64,000 nt of DNA from Aureispira sp. CCB-E. Lineage in GTDB: Bacteria > Bacteroidota > Bacteroidia > Chitinophagales > Saprospiraceae. Each line of letters begins with the position of its first letter. Position 1 is the first letter of the stretch. This document shows positions 8,568-17,855 of this stretch, piece after piece. The stretch is from assembly GCF_031326345.1 (NCBI RefSeq), contig NZ_CP133671.1, positions 2,604,001 to 2,668,000 on the forward strand. The letters are read 5' to 3'. Under the pieces are notes generated by a model that was not told the origin of the DNA, ran no database searches, and saw nothing but the letters and a program-made list of their open reading frames with translations. A program made the translations under genes and the position numbers.

Positions 8568-8948
8568 GATTTTAGATATTGTTATGAGAAATAGCCCTAA
8601 AGGTATAAAATTAATTCAATTGTTTTGATAATGTTTATTAGAACAATAAAACAAGGCAAAAGTTTCCGAATTATATCTATTAGTCAAATCTTTGAAAATA
8701 AGAACTTTAGAATAGTTTAGGGAAAAGGTCTTTTAGTTGTAAAAAAAAACGTACCTTTGCGGTCAATTTAAGCATGTTCTTAATGCGCTTTTGCTTTATG
8801 GTTTTTTTGAGTACGGGGGAATTAAGCGGCTATATTTAATTTTTAGTACTTCGTAGCTTTATTGCTCTGCTATCACAGCAACAAAAAAGCATCTTTGTGT
8901 CAATTTTCTTTACGAAGTATTGTATTTTTACACGTTGAAACAGAAAAA
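8568..8948 (+). promoter_or_regulatory. Intergenic region with -7 box TACCTTTG (8752-8759) for the helicase gene
   Basis: TACCTTTG at 8752-8759 matches TAnnTTTG exactly and predicts a transcript start near 8766, giving a 5' leader of about 180 bases before the helicase ATG. Long leaders are usual for cold-induced csdA/deaD genes in other bacteria, but no particular fold is demonstrated here. No gene or dispersed repeat is seen in the rest of the gap. Confidence 0.45.
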
Positions 8949-10715
8949 ATGTCAACATTTGAGGATTTGGGGTTAACCCCCAATGTATTAAAAGCTCTAG
9001 ATGATTTAGGATTTGAAAATCCAACAAAAGTACAAGAGCAAGCTATTCCCTTTGTCTTAGAGTCTGACCAAGATTTGGTTGCTTTGGCTCAAACAGGGAC
9101 AGGCAAAACCGCCGCATTTAGCCTACCCATTATTCATAAATTAGATAAAAAATCCAGAACCATTCAGGCTTTGGTATTGTGTCCTACGCGTGAGTTGTGT
9201 ATCCAAATAGCCAAAGATATTGCCGATTATACAAAATATGAAAGAGGGATTGAGACTGTTTCTGTTTATGGAGGAGCGCCAATAGATGGGCAAATTCGTC
9301 AATTGAGAAAAGGTTGTCATATTGTTGTAGGCACACCTGGGCGTGTTCGAGATCTTATTGAACGTCGCAAATTAGATATTAGTGGTATCAATTTCTTGGT
9401 GTTGGATGAAGCCGATGAAATGTTGACAATGGGTTTCAAAGATGAGTTGGATGCTATTTTGGCTTCTACTCCCGAAGACAAGCAAGGGCTATTATTCTCA
9501 GCAACCATGCCTAGAGAAATTGATGCAATTGCAGAAAATTACATGCGTAATCCCGAAAAAATTGAGGTAAGTTCAAGAAACTCTGCCAATTTAGACGTTA
9601 AACATGTTTACTGCGTTGCTCGTTCTTCGGATCGTTATCGTGCGTTAAAACGCATCGCAGATATTTCTCCTGAAATGTATGGAATCGTTTTTTGTCGTAC
9701 TCGTGCAGAAACCAAAGAGGTGGCAGATTGGTTGATGGCGGATGGTTATTCAGCAGATGCGCTACATGGGGACTTGTCACAAGCTCAGCGTGATTATGTA
9801 ATGGGGCGTTTCCGCAAGAAAAATATTCAATTATTGGTAGCAACTGATGTTGCTGCTCGTGGTATTGATGTGAACAACTTGACGCATGTTTTGCATTACA
9901 AAATCCCAGATCAACTTGAGAATTATATTCACAGAAGTGGTCGTACAGGACGTGCTGGAAACAAAGGAACTTCTATTGCTTTGCTAACAGCCAAAGAAAC
10001 GCATAAGATTCGTATCTTAGAAAAGAAAATTGGTCAAAAATTTGAACGTCGATTGATACCCACGGGAGAGCAAGTTTGCGAAAAACGTATGTACACGACG
10101 ATTAATAAGATTGCAACTACTGAAGTTGACCCTAGTATTGAGAAGTTTTTGCCAACAGTATACGAACAACTTTCAAACTTCTCAAAAGAAGAAATTCTTC
10201 AAAAATTTGTTACTCTAGAGTTTGAGCGTTTCTTGAGTTACTACAAAAATGCACCAGATCTAAACATAACACCAGGAAAAGAAGGTAGACGTTCGCGTGA
10301 AGATCGTAGAAGACGTGACCGTGGTGACAACTCTAGTTTTGCTCGTTTTTATGTCAATGTTGGGTCGAAACACAAAATGACTGCTCCTAGAATGATTGGG
10401 CTGATCAATGACAGTTTAAGAGTAAAAGGTGTTGAAATTGGAAAAATCGAAATCATGAAAGGGTTTTCCTTTTTTGAAATTGATAAGGCATACGAAGATA
10501 AGATGTTGGCTAGTTCTAGCAAAAATAAGATAGCTGGTGTTGACGTATTGATTGAGCGTACATCAGACCGAAGAGAGGGAAGAAGAGATGGTAGCAGTAG
10601 AGGTCGTTCTGGTGGCGGCGGAAAATTTAAGAGAAATAAAGAAGGGAAATCAAGAGATGGGGGAAGAAGTGGCAAACGTGGGAAGTCTTTTAAATCAAAG
10701 AAAAAACGTTATTAG
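8949..10715 (+). CDS. deaD: DEAD-box ATP-dependent RNA helicase, DeaD/CsdA type
   Basis: The 588-residue product starts at the ATG at 8949 (MSTFEDLGL). The upstream extension would need a TTG and is not conserved-looking. It has the Q motif, AQTGTGKT (motif I, 47-54), PTREL, TPGR, DEAD (about 153), SAT (about 183), VATDVAARGID and HRSGRTGR (about 328-335). After the two RecA domains comes a linker and a DbpA-type RNA-binding fold (about 464-540, ARFYVNVGSKHKMTAPRMIG). The last ~45 residues are Gly/Arg/Lys/Ser-rich and probably bind RNA non-specifically. DeaD/CsdA proteins unwind rRNA or mRNA during ribosome assembly and cold shock; that role is from the family. DbpA itself is an alternative, but the length fits DeaD better. 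Confidence 0.93.
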   Translation: MSTFEDLGLTPNVLKALDDLGFENPTKVQEQAIPFVLESDQDLVALAQTGTGKTAAFSLPIIHKLDKKSRTIQALVLCPTRELCIQIAKDIADYTKYERGIETVSVYGGAPIDGQIRQLRKGCHIVVGTPGRVRDLIERRKLDISGINFLVLDEADEMLTMGFKDELDAILASTPEDKQGLLFSATMPREIDAIAENYMRNPEKIEVSSRNSANLDVKHVYCVARSSDRYRALKRIADISPEMYGIVFCRTRAETKEVADWLMADGYSADALHGDLSQAQRDYVMGRFRKKNIQLLVATDVAARGIDVNNLTHVLHYKIPDQLENYIHRSGRTGRAGNKGTSIALLTAKETHKIRILEKKIGQKFERRLIPTGEQVCEKRMYTTINKIATTEVDPSIEKFLPTVYEQLSNFSKEEILQKFVTLEFERFLSYYKNAPDLNITPGKEGRRSREDRRRRDRGDNSSFARFYVNVGSKHKMTAPRMIGLINDSLRVKGVEIGKIEIMKGFSFFEIDKAYEDKMLASSSKNKIAGVDVLIERTSDRREGRRDGSSRGRSGGGGKFKRNKEGKSRDGGRSGKRGKSFKSKKKRY

Positions 10716-10740
10716 ATATTTGAAGAATAATTTTTTTCAA

Positions 10741-10936
10741 TAGTTCGTTGAAACCACGCAGTAGCAGCGCAGCTAAACTTTATTAGTTTGATAATTAGCA
10801 AATTGTGCTTTTGTTGCGTTTTGTGTTAAAGTTTTGGTTATCAAACTAATATAAATGTGCTTTTTTATCTTTTTGGTAAAAAAGTAAAAAACTAAGCTTG
10901 CGCCCTCATGAGCGTAGCGAACTAATCAACGAACTA
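10741..10936. repeat. Structured intergenic repeat, copy 2 (internally deleted)
   Basis: The ends form a perfect 11-base inverted repeat (TAGTTCGTTGA at 10741-10751, TCAACGAACTA at 10926-10936). Inside are the shared TTTATCTTTTTGGTAA and AACTAAGCTTGC blocks, but the nested-hairpin core of copies 1 and 3 is missing. It joins AAGCTTGC directly to the CCTCATGAGCG end, as if deleted between two CTTGC direct repeats. Positions 10753-10776 hold the 25-base unit of copy 3 in inverted orientation. It is non-coding, downstream of the helicase gene. Confidence 0.7.
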
Positions 10937-10990
10937 CTATTTTTTAACAACTTCTAAAAAGTCTAAAGAAACGATTCTATAAAAAATAGA

Positions 10991-11028
10991 AAAATGCCTC
11001 TACTTCTCAGAAAGAATAGAGGCATTTT
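10991..11028. terminator. Rho-independent terminator for the T9SS gene at 11071
   Basis: A perfect 12-base stem (AAAATGCCTCTA at 10991-11002, its complement at 11017-11028) is followed on the minus strand by a T-rich run. It lies just downstream of the stop codon at 11071 and could also stop helicase transcripts from the other side. Confidence 0.85.
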
Positions 11029-11045
11029 TAGTATTAAATTTTATA

Positions 11046-11063
11046 TAGTAGCAAAGCTAACTA
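11046..11063 (-). repeat. Short fragment of the TTAGCT...CTACTA repeat
   Basis: On the minus strand the segment reads TAGTTAGCTTTGCTACTA. This matches the start of the second 25-base unit at 14230-14254 except for a missing GCT. It lies between the terminator and the stop codon of the T9SS gene. Confidence 0.45.
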
Positions 11064-11070
11064 TTGAGTA

Positions 11071-13896
11071 TTAAGGTGCTTTTTTGACAATACGCTCCGT
11101 TGCCATAATTTCGCCTGTACTATTTTGAACTTTGATTAAATAAGTTCCCGCAGGATAAGCTTCTAAGTCAATTCTTTTAGTGTTAATACCAGGAGTAGTT
11201 TGATAAAACGTTTCTGATACTGTTTTTCCAAGCACATCAATAATAGAGATATGAAGTGTTTCTTCTTTAGTGGAACTAAATTGGTAACTGACAACGCCCA
11301 ATGTTGGATTAGGGAAAAATACCTGAGTTCCCTTTAGACCATTGACATTGATCGCAATGATTTTTGAATAGGTATAGGTGCCATCAAAATCTACTTGGCG
11401 CAAACGGTAATAATTGGTTCCCAACATAGGAGCCGTATCCTCAAATAAGTAAGTTAATTTTTCCGTGCTATTTCCAGCACCACTAACTACACCAATTGTT
11501 GTAAACCCATTTTGTGGGTCTATACTACGTTCAATCTCAAAACGTTCGTTGTTAAGCTCCGTTTCTGTAACCCATTGCAATACATTCACAGCATGATCGT
11601 TCCAACCTTTAAAATTGGCAAACTCTACTGGTAAGTCTGTATCAGGAGATAGAGCGATTCCTCCTGCACCACCAGAGAAACTGGTGATACCTGTAATTTC
11701 TGAATAGTTGATTCCTCCAATGGTGCCTGTTGTTGCCGATAATTTGGTTGGTTGATCAAATAGAGGAGGAAGATAAGTTGTTCCTTCATTTTTAAACCAA
11801 TAGAAACCATTTGGGTTAGGATATTTGTAGGTATAATTACAAGCTGTATTCGCTGCAATATGGTTGGCAGCAGCTGTCTCTAAATCTGTTTTTTCACTAG
11901 CAGGGAAGTAGTAACGAACATTGTAAGGAGGATTTAAGGTTCCCAAGAAGTTTACATTCCAACTGCGAGGCAATTCAAAAAATTCTTCACCAGGACTCAA
12001 GCCATTGATACAAAGACCCGCAGCTCCAACAGTAGTTTGATAATAGCTACCATTATTGGTAATTGTTACAACAGGAGCTACAGTTGCCCCTGTCAAATCG
12101 CCTTCTATTGAAAAAATAATGTTATCATTTAAATCATAAAAATGGTTCCATCCTGCATTGTCTGTACAATAACCTACAGAAGTAGTGCCACCAATGGGAG
12201 TGTAGACAAAGTCTTTTACCGTTACTAATTCGGTATCATCGTTGGTTGTATTGCAAGTGCCTTCTCTACGAGCATAGTAAGTTGTCGAACTATTAGGAGT
12301 AACGCTAATTGAATTTCCAACACCTAGCGCTGTTCCCGTTCCATTAGGACCAGTATACCAAACGATATTAGATCCAGTTCCTGCCGCACCTCCACTGGCT
12401 GTTAAGGCGATGGTAGAGTTAGGGCAAACTTTGCCCGAAACACTAGCAATGGTAGGAGCAGTAGAATTGGTATTTACAACAACGGTTGTTGGACTACCTA
12501 ATCCCGTCGTTCGCACACATCCATTGTTATCAGTAATAGAGCTTAATGTATAGGTAGTTGTACTTCCTGGAGTAACAGGAATGTTGGTGCCAGCAGCAAT
12601 ATTGTTTAATGTATTACCATTATAAACAATATCCCAAGGTCCTGCCCCCGCAGTAGGGTTGAATGTAATTGTACTCGAATTGCCTTGACAAATTGGTGCA
12701 CCACTTGACAAGTTTCCATTAGGCAATGGATTTACCGTAACTGTAACCGTATTGGTATAACTTACCAGTCCGCAACCATCCAAAAGTCGTCTTCTATAAT
12801 AACGAGTTTGTGTTAACCCAGCAGGAGGGTCGTAGGCTAGTCCCGTTGCTCCCCCTATATTTGTCCATGTGCTATTGTTATTACTATATTGCCATTGATA
12901 ATTAAGGGTAGTCGTATAAGCTTGCCCCGCAGTTGCAGAAGGGAAATTGCTAGGGTTTCCTCCAGAACAAATGCTTTGGTTTCCTGTGATGCTGCCTGGG
13001 TTATTATTGGTGGCGTCAATAAAACGGATTTCATCCACATAACCTCTATCTTCCCCTGAAGAAACAGAGCCATCTTTGTCATAACGCCATTCTACGGTAT
13101 TATTTCCAAAATCTAAATTTATGGTTCTAGTTGCCCAACCGACAGTCCCTGAAATTCGGTCTCTACGTACCCCATTGACATAAATTTCTAAATAGTCATA
13201 ATTGGCTTCTGAAGATACTCTCCATCTAAAAACGACTTGACTTTTGCAAGAAACAGTGGTCGAAAAGCTAGAAGTTTGGTTGTGTGTAATTGTTCCAGAA
13301 GTGGCACAATCGCCACCAACACTTGACCAAGCACCTCTAGAACCCCAGAAAGGTCTTGAGCCACTAGTTGTGAATGTTTCCGCTGTGTTTTCAACAGCAT
13401 TAGGAATACTTGTTGTAGCATAGCGATAACGATAAAATGTATTCATATTGTAATCGCCTGTACCACAAGTCCTATTTGTGTTGGTCCATTGATATTCTAA
13501 TGGGGTGGTAAAATTATAAGTACAAGTTTGGTTGGCTCGACAGTCATCATCATTGAAGAAACTTGTGTTAAAATCACAACGATCGCCGATGTCGTCTTCC
13601 CAAGAATCAATTCTTGTTCTAATTTGAGTAGCGGTGACATTGTATCGATTTCTAGTAGCCCATGAACCCGTGTGTGTCACAGCGCCGTTGTGATCTCTTG
13701 TAACACAACCAGAGTAAGTTTCGGCTGTATTTACGTTGTCACTAATCCATCCTTTCCAAGTGTGTTCTTCGTTGCCAGCCTCTCCGCCACAGTTGCTACC
13801 GTAGAATTGTGTAATTCGAGATTCATAATCAATGTTTTGAGCTAGCAGGAGAGAAGCACTAGCCATTAACATAACTATTGTAAATAGTGGTTTCAT
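11071..13896 (-). CDS. T9SS-secreted multi-domain protein (tandem paralogue A)
   Basis: The 941-residue product has a signal peptide (MKPLFTIVMLMASASLLLAQ) and a Cys-rich N-terminal domain (about 21-300) with NEEHTWKGWISDNVNTAET. Ig-like/PKD-type repeats follow at about 300-570 (WQYSNNNSTWTNIGG, YYRRRLLDGCG, GSNIVWYTGPNGTGT, STTYYARREGTCN). A region ending in DLPVEFANFKGW then WVTETELNNERFEIERS is common ahead of T9SS tails. The tail itself (about 865-941) begins VFFPNPT and ends in GTYLIKVQ...RIVKKAP, a type A sorting domain that directs export and surface anchoring by T9SS. The protein is presumably an adhesin or matrix component. The gene downstream in the genome, at 14555, is a close paralogue, so this is a tandem duplication. 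A terminator follows at 10991. Confidence 0.85.
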   Translation of the reverse strand: MKPLFTIVMLMASASLLLAQNIDYESRITQFYGSNCGGEAGNEEHTWKGWISDNVNTAETYSGCVTRDHNGAVTHTGSWATRNRYNVTATQIRTRIDSWEDDIGDRCDFNTSFFNDDDCRANQTCTYNFTTPLEYQWTNTNRTCGTGDYNMNTFYRYRYATTSIPNAVENTAETFTTSGSRPFWGSRGAWSSVGGDCATSGTITHNQTSSFSTTVSCKSQVVFRWRVSSEANYDYLEIYVNGVRRDRISGTVGWATRTINLDFGNNTVEWRYDKDGSVSSGEDRGYVDEIRFIDATNNNPGSITGNQSICSGGNPSNFPSATAGQAYTTTLNYQWQYSNNNSTWTNIGGATGLAYDPPAGLTQTRYYRRRLLDGCGLVSYTNTVTVTVNPLPNGNLSSGAPICQGNSSTITFNPTAGAGPWDIVYNGNTLNNIAAGTNIPVTPGSTTTYTLSSITDNNGCVRTTGLGSPTTVVVNTNSTAPTIASVSGKVCPNSTIALTASGGAAGTGSNIVWYTGPNGTGTALGVGNSISVTPNSSTTYYARREGTCNTTNDDTELVTVKDFVYTPIGGTTSVGYCTDNAGWNHFYDLNDNIIFSIEGDLTGATVAPVVTITNNGSYYQTTVGAAGLCINGLSPGEEFFELPRSWNVNFLGTLNPPYNVRYYFPASEKTDLETAAANHIAANTACNYTYKYPNPNGFYWFKNEGTTYLPPLFDQPTKLSATTGTIGGINYSEITGITSFSGGAGGIALSPDTDLPVEFANFKGWNDHAVNVLQWVTETELNNERFEIERSIDPQNGFTTIGVVSGAGNSTEKLTYLFEDTAPMLGTNYYRLRQVDFDGTYTYSKIIAINVNGLKGTQVFFPNPTLGVVSYQFSSTKEETLHISIIDVLGKTVSETFYQTTPGINTKRIDLEAYPAGTYLIKVQNSTGEIMATERIVKKAP

Positions 13897-14090
13897 AAGT
13901 AAATTTGTGTAATAATTGTATAAGGGATATTAAAAAAATAAAATTAAGCAAGTTTAAAAATACGTTATTAATACCTAATAAACAATACTTTAACTTTAGT
14001 AAGGGAAATAAACTTGAAATTATATGATTTTTTGACACAAAAGAGTGAACATTATTAGGGAATTAATCCCTAGCAGGAGATAGAACAATA

Positions 14091-14124
14091 AAAAAAGCTC
14101 ATCTCGAATGAGATAAGCTTTTTC
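14091..14124. terminator. Rho-independent terminator
   Basis: AAAAAAGCTCATCT (14091-14104) pairs with the arm at 14111-14124 with one wobble, flanked by A and T tracts. On the minus strand it lies downstream of the gene at 14555 but beyond the repeat at 14151-14510, so transcripts of that gene would include the repeat in their 3' end. Confidence 0.65.
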
Positions 14125-14150
14125 ATTTGATATTTATATCAAATTTCTAA

Positions 14151-14510
14151 TACCATTACTCCGTTGCAAAATCGTATTAGTTTAGCTTCGCTGCTACTAC
14201 GTGGTACTTTGTGAGCGCTACGCTTTTAGTTAGCTTTGCTGCTACTACGTGGTATTGCAGGAGTGCTTCGCAGTTGATTATTAGTAAGATGTGTTTTTGT
14301 TAGTTTTTATAATAAAGTGCTGGTAGTCAAACTGATGTAAGATGTTCTTTTTATGTTTTTACTTCGTGAGTCTGTGGGTTCGTAGAAAAACTAAAAAACT
14401 AAGCTTGCCGAGTAGGCTTGTGCTAGTAGCACAAAAGCCCAAGCTCATGACCAGAGGGAACTAGCCTTGCGCTCTCATGAGCGTGGCGAATAATAATCAA
14501 TGGAATATTA
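14151..14510. repeat. Structured intergenic repeat, copy 3 (longest)
   Basis: The 360-base element has complementary ends (ATTACTCCGTTG near 14155-14166; CAATGGAATATTA at 14498-14510) that pair with wobbles. It contains two direct copies of a 25-base unit (TTAGCTTCGCTGCTACTACG... at 14182-14206 and 14230-14254, one difference). It also has the nested-hairpin core at 14398-14483 that is nearly identical to copy 1. It fills most of the 658-base gap between the two paralogous T9SS genes; the remainder (13897-14090) carries the promoter side of the gene at 11071 and a short TAGGGAATTAATCCCTA palindrome. Confidence 0.75.
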
Positions 14511-14554
14511 TAATATAAAATATTTTTTTTAATAAAGGGCTTGTGACGGACGAA

Positions 14555-17386
14555 TTACTCTACGTGTTTTACAATTTTTTCTGTTGCAATTACCTTGCCT
14601 TGATTGTTTTGAATTTTGACAATATAAGTGCCAGAAGTATAATCGCTCAAGTCAATCGAAGTCGTGTTAATACCTAGTGTGATTTGATAATTTGTTTGAT
14701 ACAATGTTTTTCCTAGAATGTCCATAATTGTAATGGATAACATTTCTTCTTGGCTGGCATCTAATTGATAATTAACTATAGCTGATGTTGGGTTAGGGAA
14801 AAACATTTGTTTGCCTTTTGTACCTTCAACCTCAATAGCGATAATATTAGAATAGGTATAAGTACCATCAAAGTCTATTTGTCGTAATCGGTAATAATTA
14901 ACCCCTAACATAGGATTTTGATCTTCAAATAAGTAGCTAAGAGGTTGGTTGCTTGTTCCTGCTCCATCAACCGTAGCAATTTTTACAAATCCTTCTTGTG
15001 GATTGATGCTGCGCTCAATTTCAAAACGGTCATTGTTTAGCTCTGTTTCTGTCATCCATTGTAAAACATTAGAAGTTTTCTCGTTCCAACCTTTAAAGGT
15101 TGTTAATTCAACAGGCAAACCTGGATCTGGCGTTAACGCAACAGCACCTGATCCTCCAGAGAAGCTTGTAATACCTGTTATTTGTGAATAATTAATGCCA
15201 TTGACACTACCATTGTTGCCTGATAGTTTTGTCGGCTCATCAAATTGAGGGGCATTGTAAGTAGAACCAATATTTTTGAACCAATAAAAGCCATTGGGAT
15301 AAGAATACTTGTAGGTATAATTACAATCTGAATTTATTGCCATATGATTGATTGCAGCATTCTCTACGTCTGTTTTTTCGTTGAGAGGAAAATAATAGCG
15401 TACCTCGTAAGGAGGATTTAATGTTCCTGAAAACTCAACATTCCAACTACGAGGCAATTCAAAAAATTCTTCTCCTGGTGTCCAACCATTGGCACAAGAA
15501 CCAACAGCACCAACTGTCGTTTGATAGTAACTGCCATTGTTGTTAATGGCAATAGTAGGCGTTGACGTTGCTCCAGATAAGTCGCCACTGACAGAGAAAA
15601 TAATGTCGTCATTCGCATCAAAGAAGTGATGCCAGCCATTATTATCCGTACAATAATCGACAGATTGTGTTAAGCCTACAGGAGTATAGATATAGTTTTT
15701 TACATCAACAACTTCTGAATCGTCATTTGTTGTGTTGCATGTTCCTTCACGACGAGCGTAGTAAGTAGTTGTACTAGTTGGAACAATATTAATAGTGTTA
15801 CCCGTTCCGATATGACTGCCTGTCCCATTGGGACCTGTGTACCATTGGATGTTAGAGCCTGTACCTTCGGTTCCTCCATTCGCAGACAAGGTCATGGTTG
15901 TGTTGGGGCATTGTTTGCCAGAAACGGGGGTAATGGTTGGATCGGTTGAATTTGTATTAACAATAACTTTGGCATTGGAACCAAAACCAATTGTCCTAAC
16001 GCAACCATTGTCATCCGTAATAGAACTTAGACTATAAGTAGTTGTACTGGCTGGAGCAACGTTAATATTTGTTCCAGAAGAAATATTATTTAAGCTAACT
16101 CCATTGTAAACAATATCCCAAGGTCCTGTACCAGCATAAGCATCAAAAACAACGTTAGCAGAACCTCCAGGGCAGATAGCAGGCGGGCTTAACAAATCGG
16201 CATTGGGCAGAGGATTGACAGTAACCGTTACCGTATTAGAGTAAGCTGTGTTTCCACATCCATCTTGCAAACGTCTTCTATAATAACGAGTTTGAATCAA
16301 GCCACTAGGTGGATCGTAACTCAATCCATTAGAGCTACCTATATTAATCCAATTAGAATTATCGTTGCTAAATTGCCACTGATAGATTGGGGTATTGGAA
16401 TAGATTTCTCCTGGATTAGTAGAAGCCAAATTACTAGGGTCTCCTTCAGAACAAATAGTTTGATTACCAGAGATACTACCTGGATTAATGGTGTTGGCAT
16501 TGACAAACGCTACTTGATCAATATAGCCTCTATCTTCGCCGACAGAAATAGCTCCATTTTTAGCATATCTCCATTCTATTGTATTATCTCCAAAATCTAA
16601 ATTAATTGTTTTTGTTGTCCATCCTTGTATACCCGATATTCTATCTCTGCGAACACCATTGATGTAGACTTCTAACCAGTCAGCACCTAATTCAGAGGAA
16701 ACTCTCCATTGAAACGTAATTTGACTTTTACAACTAACCGTTGTCATTAAACTAGATGTCTGATTGTCAGAGATAGTACCAGAAGTAGCACAGTCGTTAC
16801 CTACATTAGACCAATTGCCTCGTGAGCCCCAAAAAGGACGATTTCCTCCTGTAGTGTATAATTCCGAATTTTCAACAGCATCAGAAAGAGCAACCGTAGC
16901 ATAACGATAACGATAGAATGTATTCATGTTATAATCACTTGTTCCACAAGTCTGGTCGAAGTTGGTCCATTGATACTCAAGAGGATTAGTGAAATTATAT
17001 ACACAAGTTTGATTGGCTCGGCAATCATCACCATTTCCACTTACATCAAAATCACAACGAGCACCAGCATCGTCTTCCCAAGCGTCAATACGAGTTCGAA
17101 TTTGTGTAGCAGTAACGTTATATTGGTTGCGAATAGCGTAACTGCCTGTACGGGCGCAATCACCATTTCTGTCACATTGAATACATCCAGAGCTAGTTTC
17201 GGCAGTATTAACATCATCCGAAATGTAGCCATGCCAAGTATGTTCTTCAAGACTTGCGTTGCCTGGATCATTTCCGCAAGAAGAACTACCAAAAAAACTA
17301 GTAATCCGAGATTCGTAATTGATATTTTGTGCTGATAGTAGGGAGCTAGTTATGATAAGTATGAATAGTGTAAATAGTGGTTTCAT
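14555..17386 (-). CDS. T9SS-secreted multi-domain protein (tandem paralogue B)
   Basis: The 943-residue product aligns with the 941-residue neighbour from end to end: signal peptide (MKPLFTLFILIITSSLLSAQ), EEHTWHGYISDDVNTAETSS, Ig-like repeats (GSNIQWYTGPNGTGS, TTYYARREGTCNTT), the WMTETELNNDRFEIERS block and a type A T9SS tail starting MFFPNPT and ending ...KIVKHVE. By eye the two share roughly two thirds of residues, most in the middle and C-terminal parts. The N-terminal domain here has an extra Cys pair (SGCIQCDRNGDC). The role is likely the same as paralogue A, a surface or secreted adhesive protein. Separate promoters are likely, given the 658-base gap. Confidence 0.85.
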   Translation of the reverse strand: MKPLFTLFILIITSSLLSAQNINYESRITSFFGSSSCGNDPGNASLEEHTWHGYISDDVNTAETSSGCIQCDRNGDCARTGSYAIRNQYNVTATQIRTRIDAWEDDAGARCDFDVSGNGDDCRANQTCVYNFTNPLEYQWTNFDQTCGTSDYNMNTFYRYRYATVALSDAVENSELYTTGGNRPFWGSRGNWSNVGNDCATSGTISDNQTSSLMTTVSCKSQITFQWRVSSELGADWLEVYINGVRRDRISGIQGWTTKTINLDFGDNTIEWRYAKNGAISVGEDRGYIDQVAFVNANTINPGSISGNQTICSEGDPSNLASTNPGEIYSNTPIYQWQFSNDNSNWINIGSSNGLSYDPPSGLIQTRYYRRRLQDGCGNTAYSNTVTVTVNPLPNADLLSPPAICPGGSANVVFDAYAGTGPWDIVYNGVSLNNISSGTNINVAPASTTTYSLSSITDDNGCVRTIGFGSNAKVIVNTNSTDPTITPVSGKQCPNTTMTLSANGGTEGTGSNIQWYTGPNGTGSHIGTGNTINIVPTSTTTYYARREGTCNTTNDDSEVVDVKNYIYTPVGLTQSVDYCTDNNGWHHFFDANDDIIFSVSGDLSGATSTPTIAINNNGSYYQTTVGAVGSCANGWTPGEEFFELPRSWNVEFSGTLNPPYEVRYYFPLNEKTDVENAAINHMAINSDCNYTYKYSYPNGFYWFKNIGSTYNAPQFDEPTKLSGNNGSVNGINYSQITGITSFSGGSGAVALTPDPGLPVELTTFKGWNEKTSNVLQWMTETELNNDRFEIERSINPQEGFVKIATVDGAGTSNQPLSYLFEDQNPMLGVNYYRLRQIDFDGTYTYSNIIAIEVEGTKGKQMFFPNPTSAIVNYQLDASQEEMLSITIMDILGKTLYQTNYQITLGINTTSIDLSDYTSGTYIVKIQNNQGKVIATEKIVKHVE

Positions 17387-17777
17387 TTATTATATCTTTT
17401 TTTTAGTGAAAAAATAGGATTTCATACATTTCAAAAATCAATACTTCAATATAGGGTATAGCAAGCCCTACAAAATTGTTTCTTCCAATATGATCCAAAT
17501 TTTGAGATCGGACACAAGGATGCCTTCCAATTTTGCATTAGATTTACTATAAAAACAATTTGTTTTTTTGCTTAGTCTAAAATATTAATTTTTGTGCTCA
17601 TGATGCCCTTTGGTGAAGGTTAAGGGATTGATAGAATATCATGAACGTTAATTTGATCAGATATTAGTAAAACACATTGTTGTATTAAATGTTCATAGAA
17701 AAGCAGCTTTTCTAAAAAAAAATACAATATAAAGGCATATAAAAGTAGCAGATATATTGGTACCTGTAGAAAAAAAA
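17387..17777. other. Intergenic region
   Basis: This stretch between the paralogue B start and the S46 peptidase terminator is AT-rich. It must hold the promoter of the gene at 14555 (minus strand). I see no gene, repeat copy or clear -7 box in it. Confidence 0.4.
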
Positions 17778-17807
17778 GAGACCAATTTCTACCTAGAAAT
17801 TGATCTC
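17778..17807 (-). terminator. Rho-independent terminator of the S46 peptidase gene
   Basis: On the minus strand a stem of 13 bases (GAGATCAATTTCT with its partner AGAAATTGGTCTC, one wobble) is followed by a run of eight T residues at 17777-17770. It lies about 50 bases after the stop codon at 17856. Confidence 0.85.
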
Positions 17808-17855
17808 CTTAACAGCTTGTTTGCCAAGCTATAGAAGCTTAATAATAGCCATATA

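Noticed and set aside
16265-17335. Two antisense frames of 111 and 121 codons opposite the paralogue B gene
   Set aside because: Low-complexity Ile/Ser/Thr-rich translations, opposite a well-supported T9SS protein; shadows.
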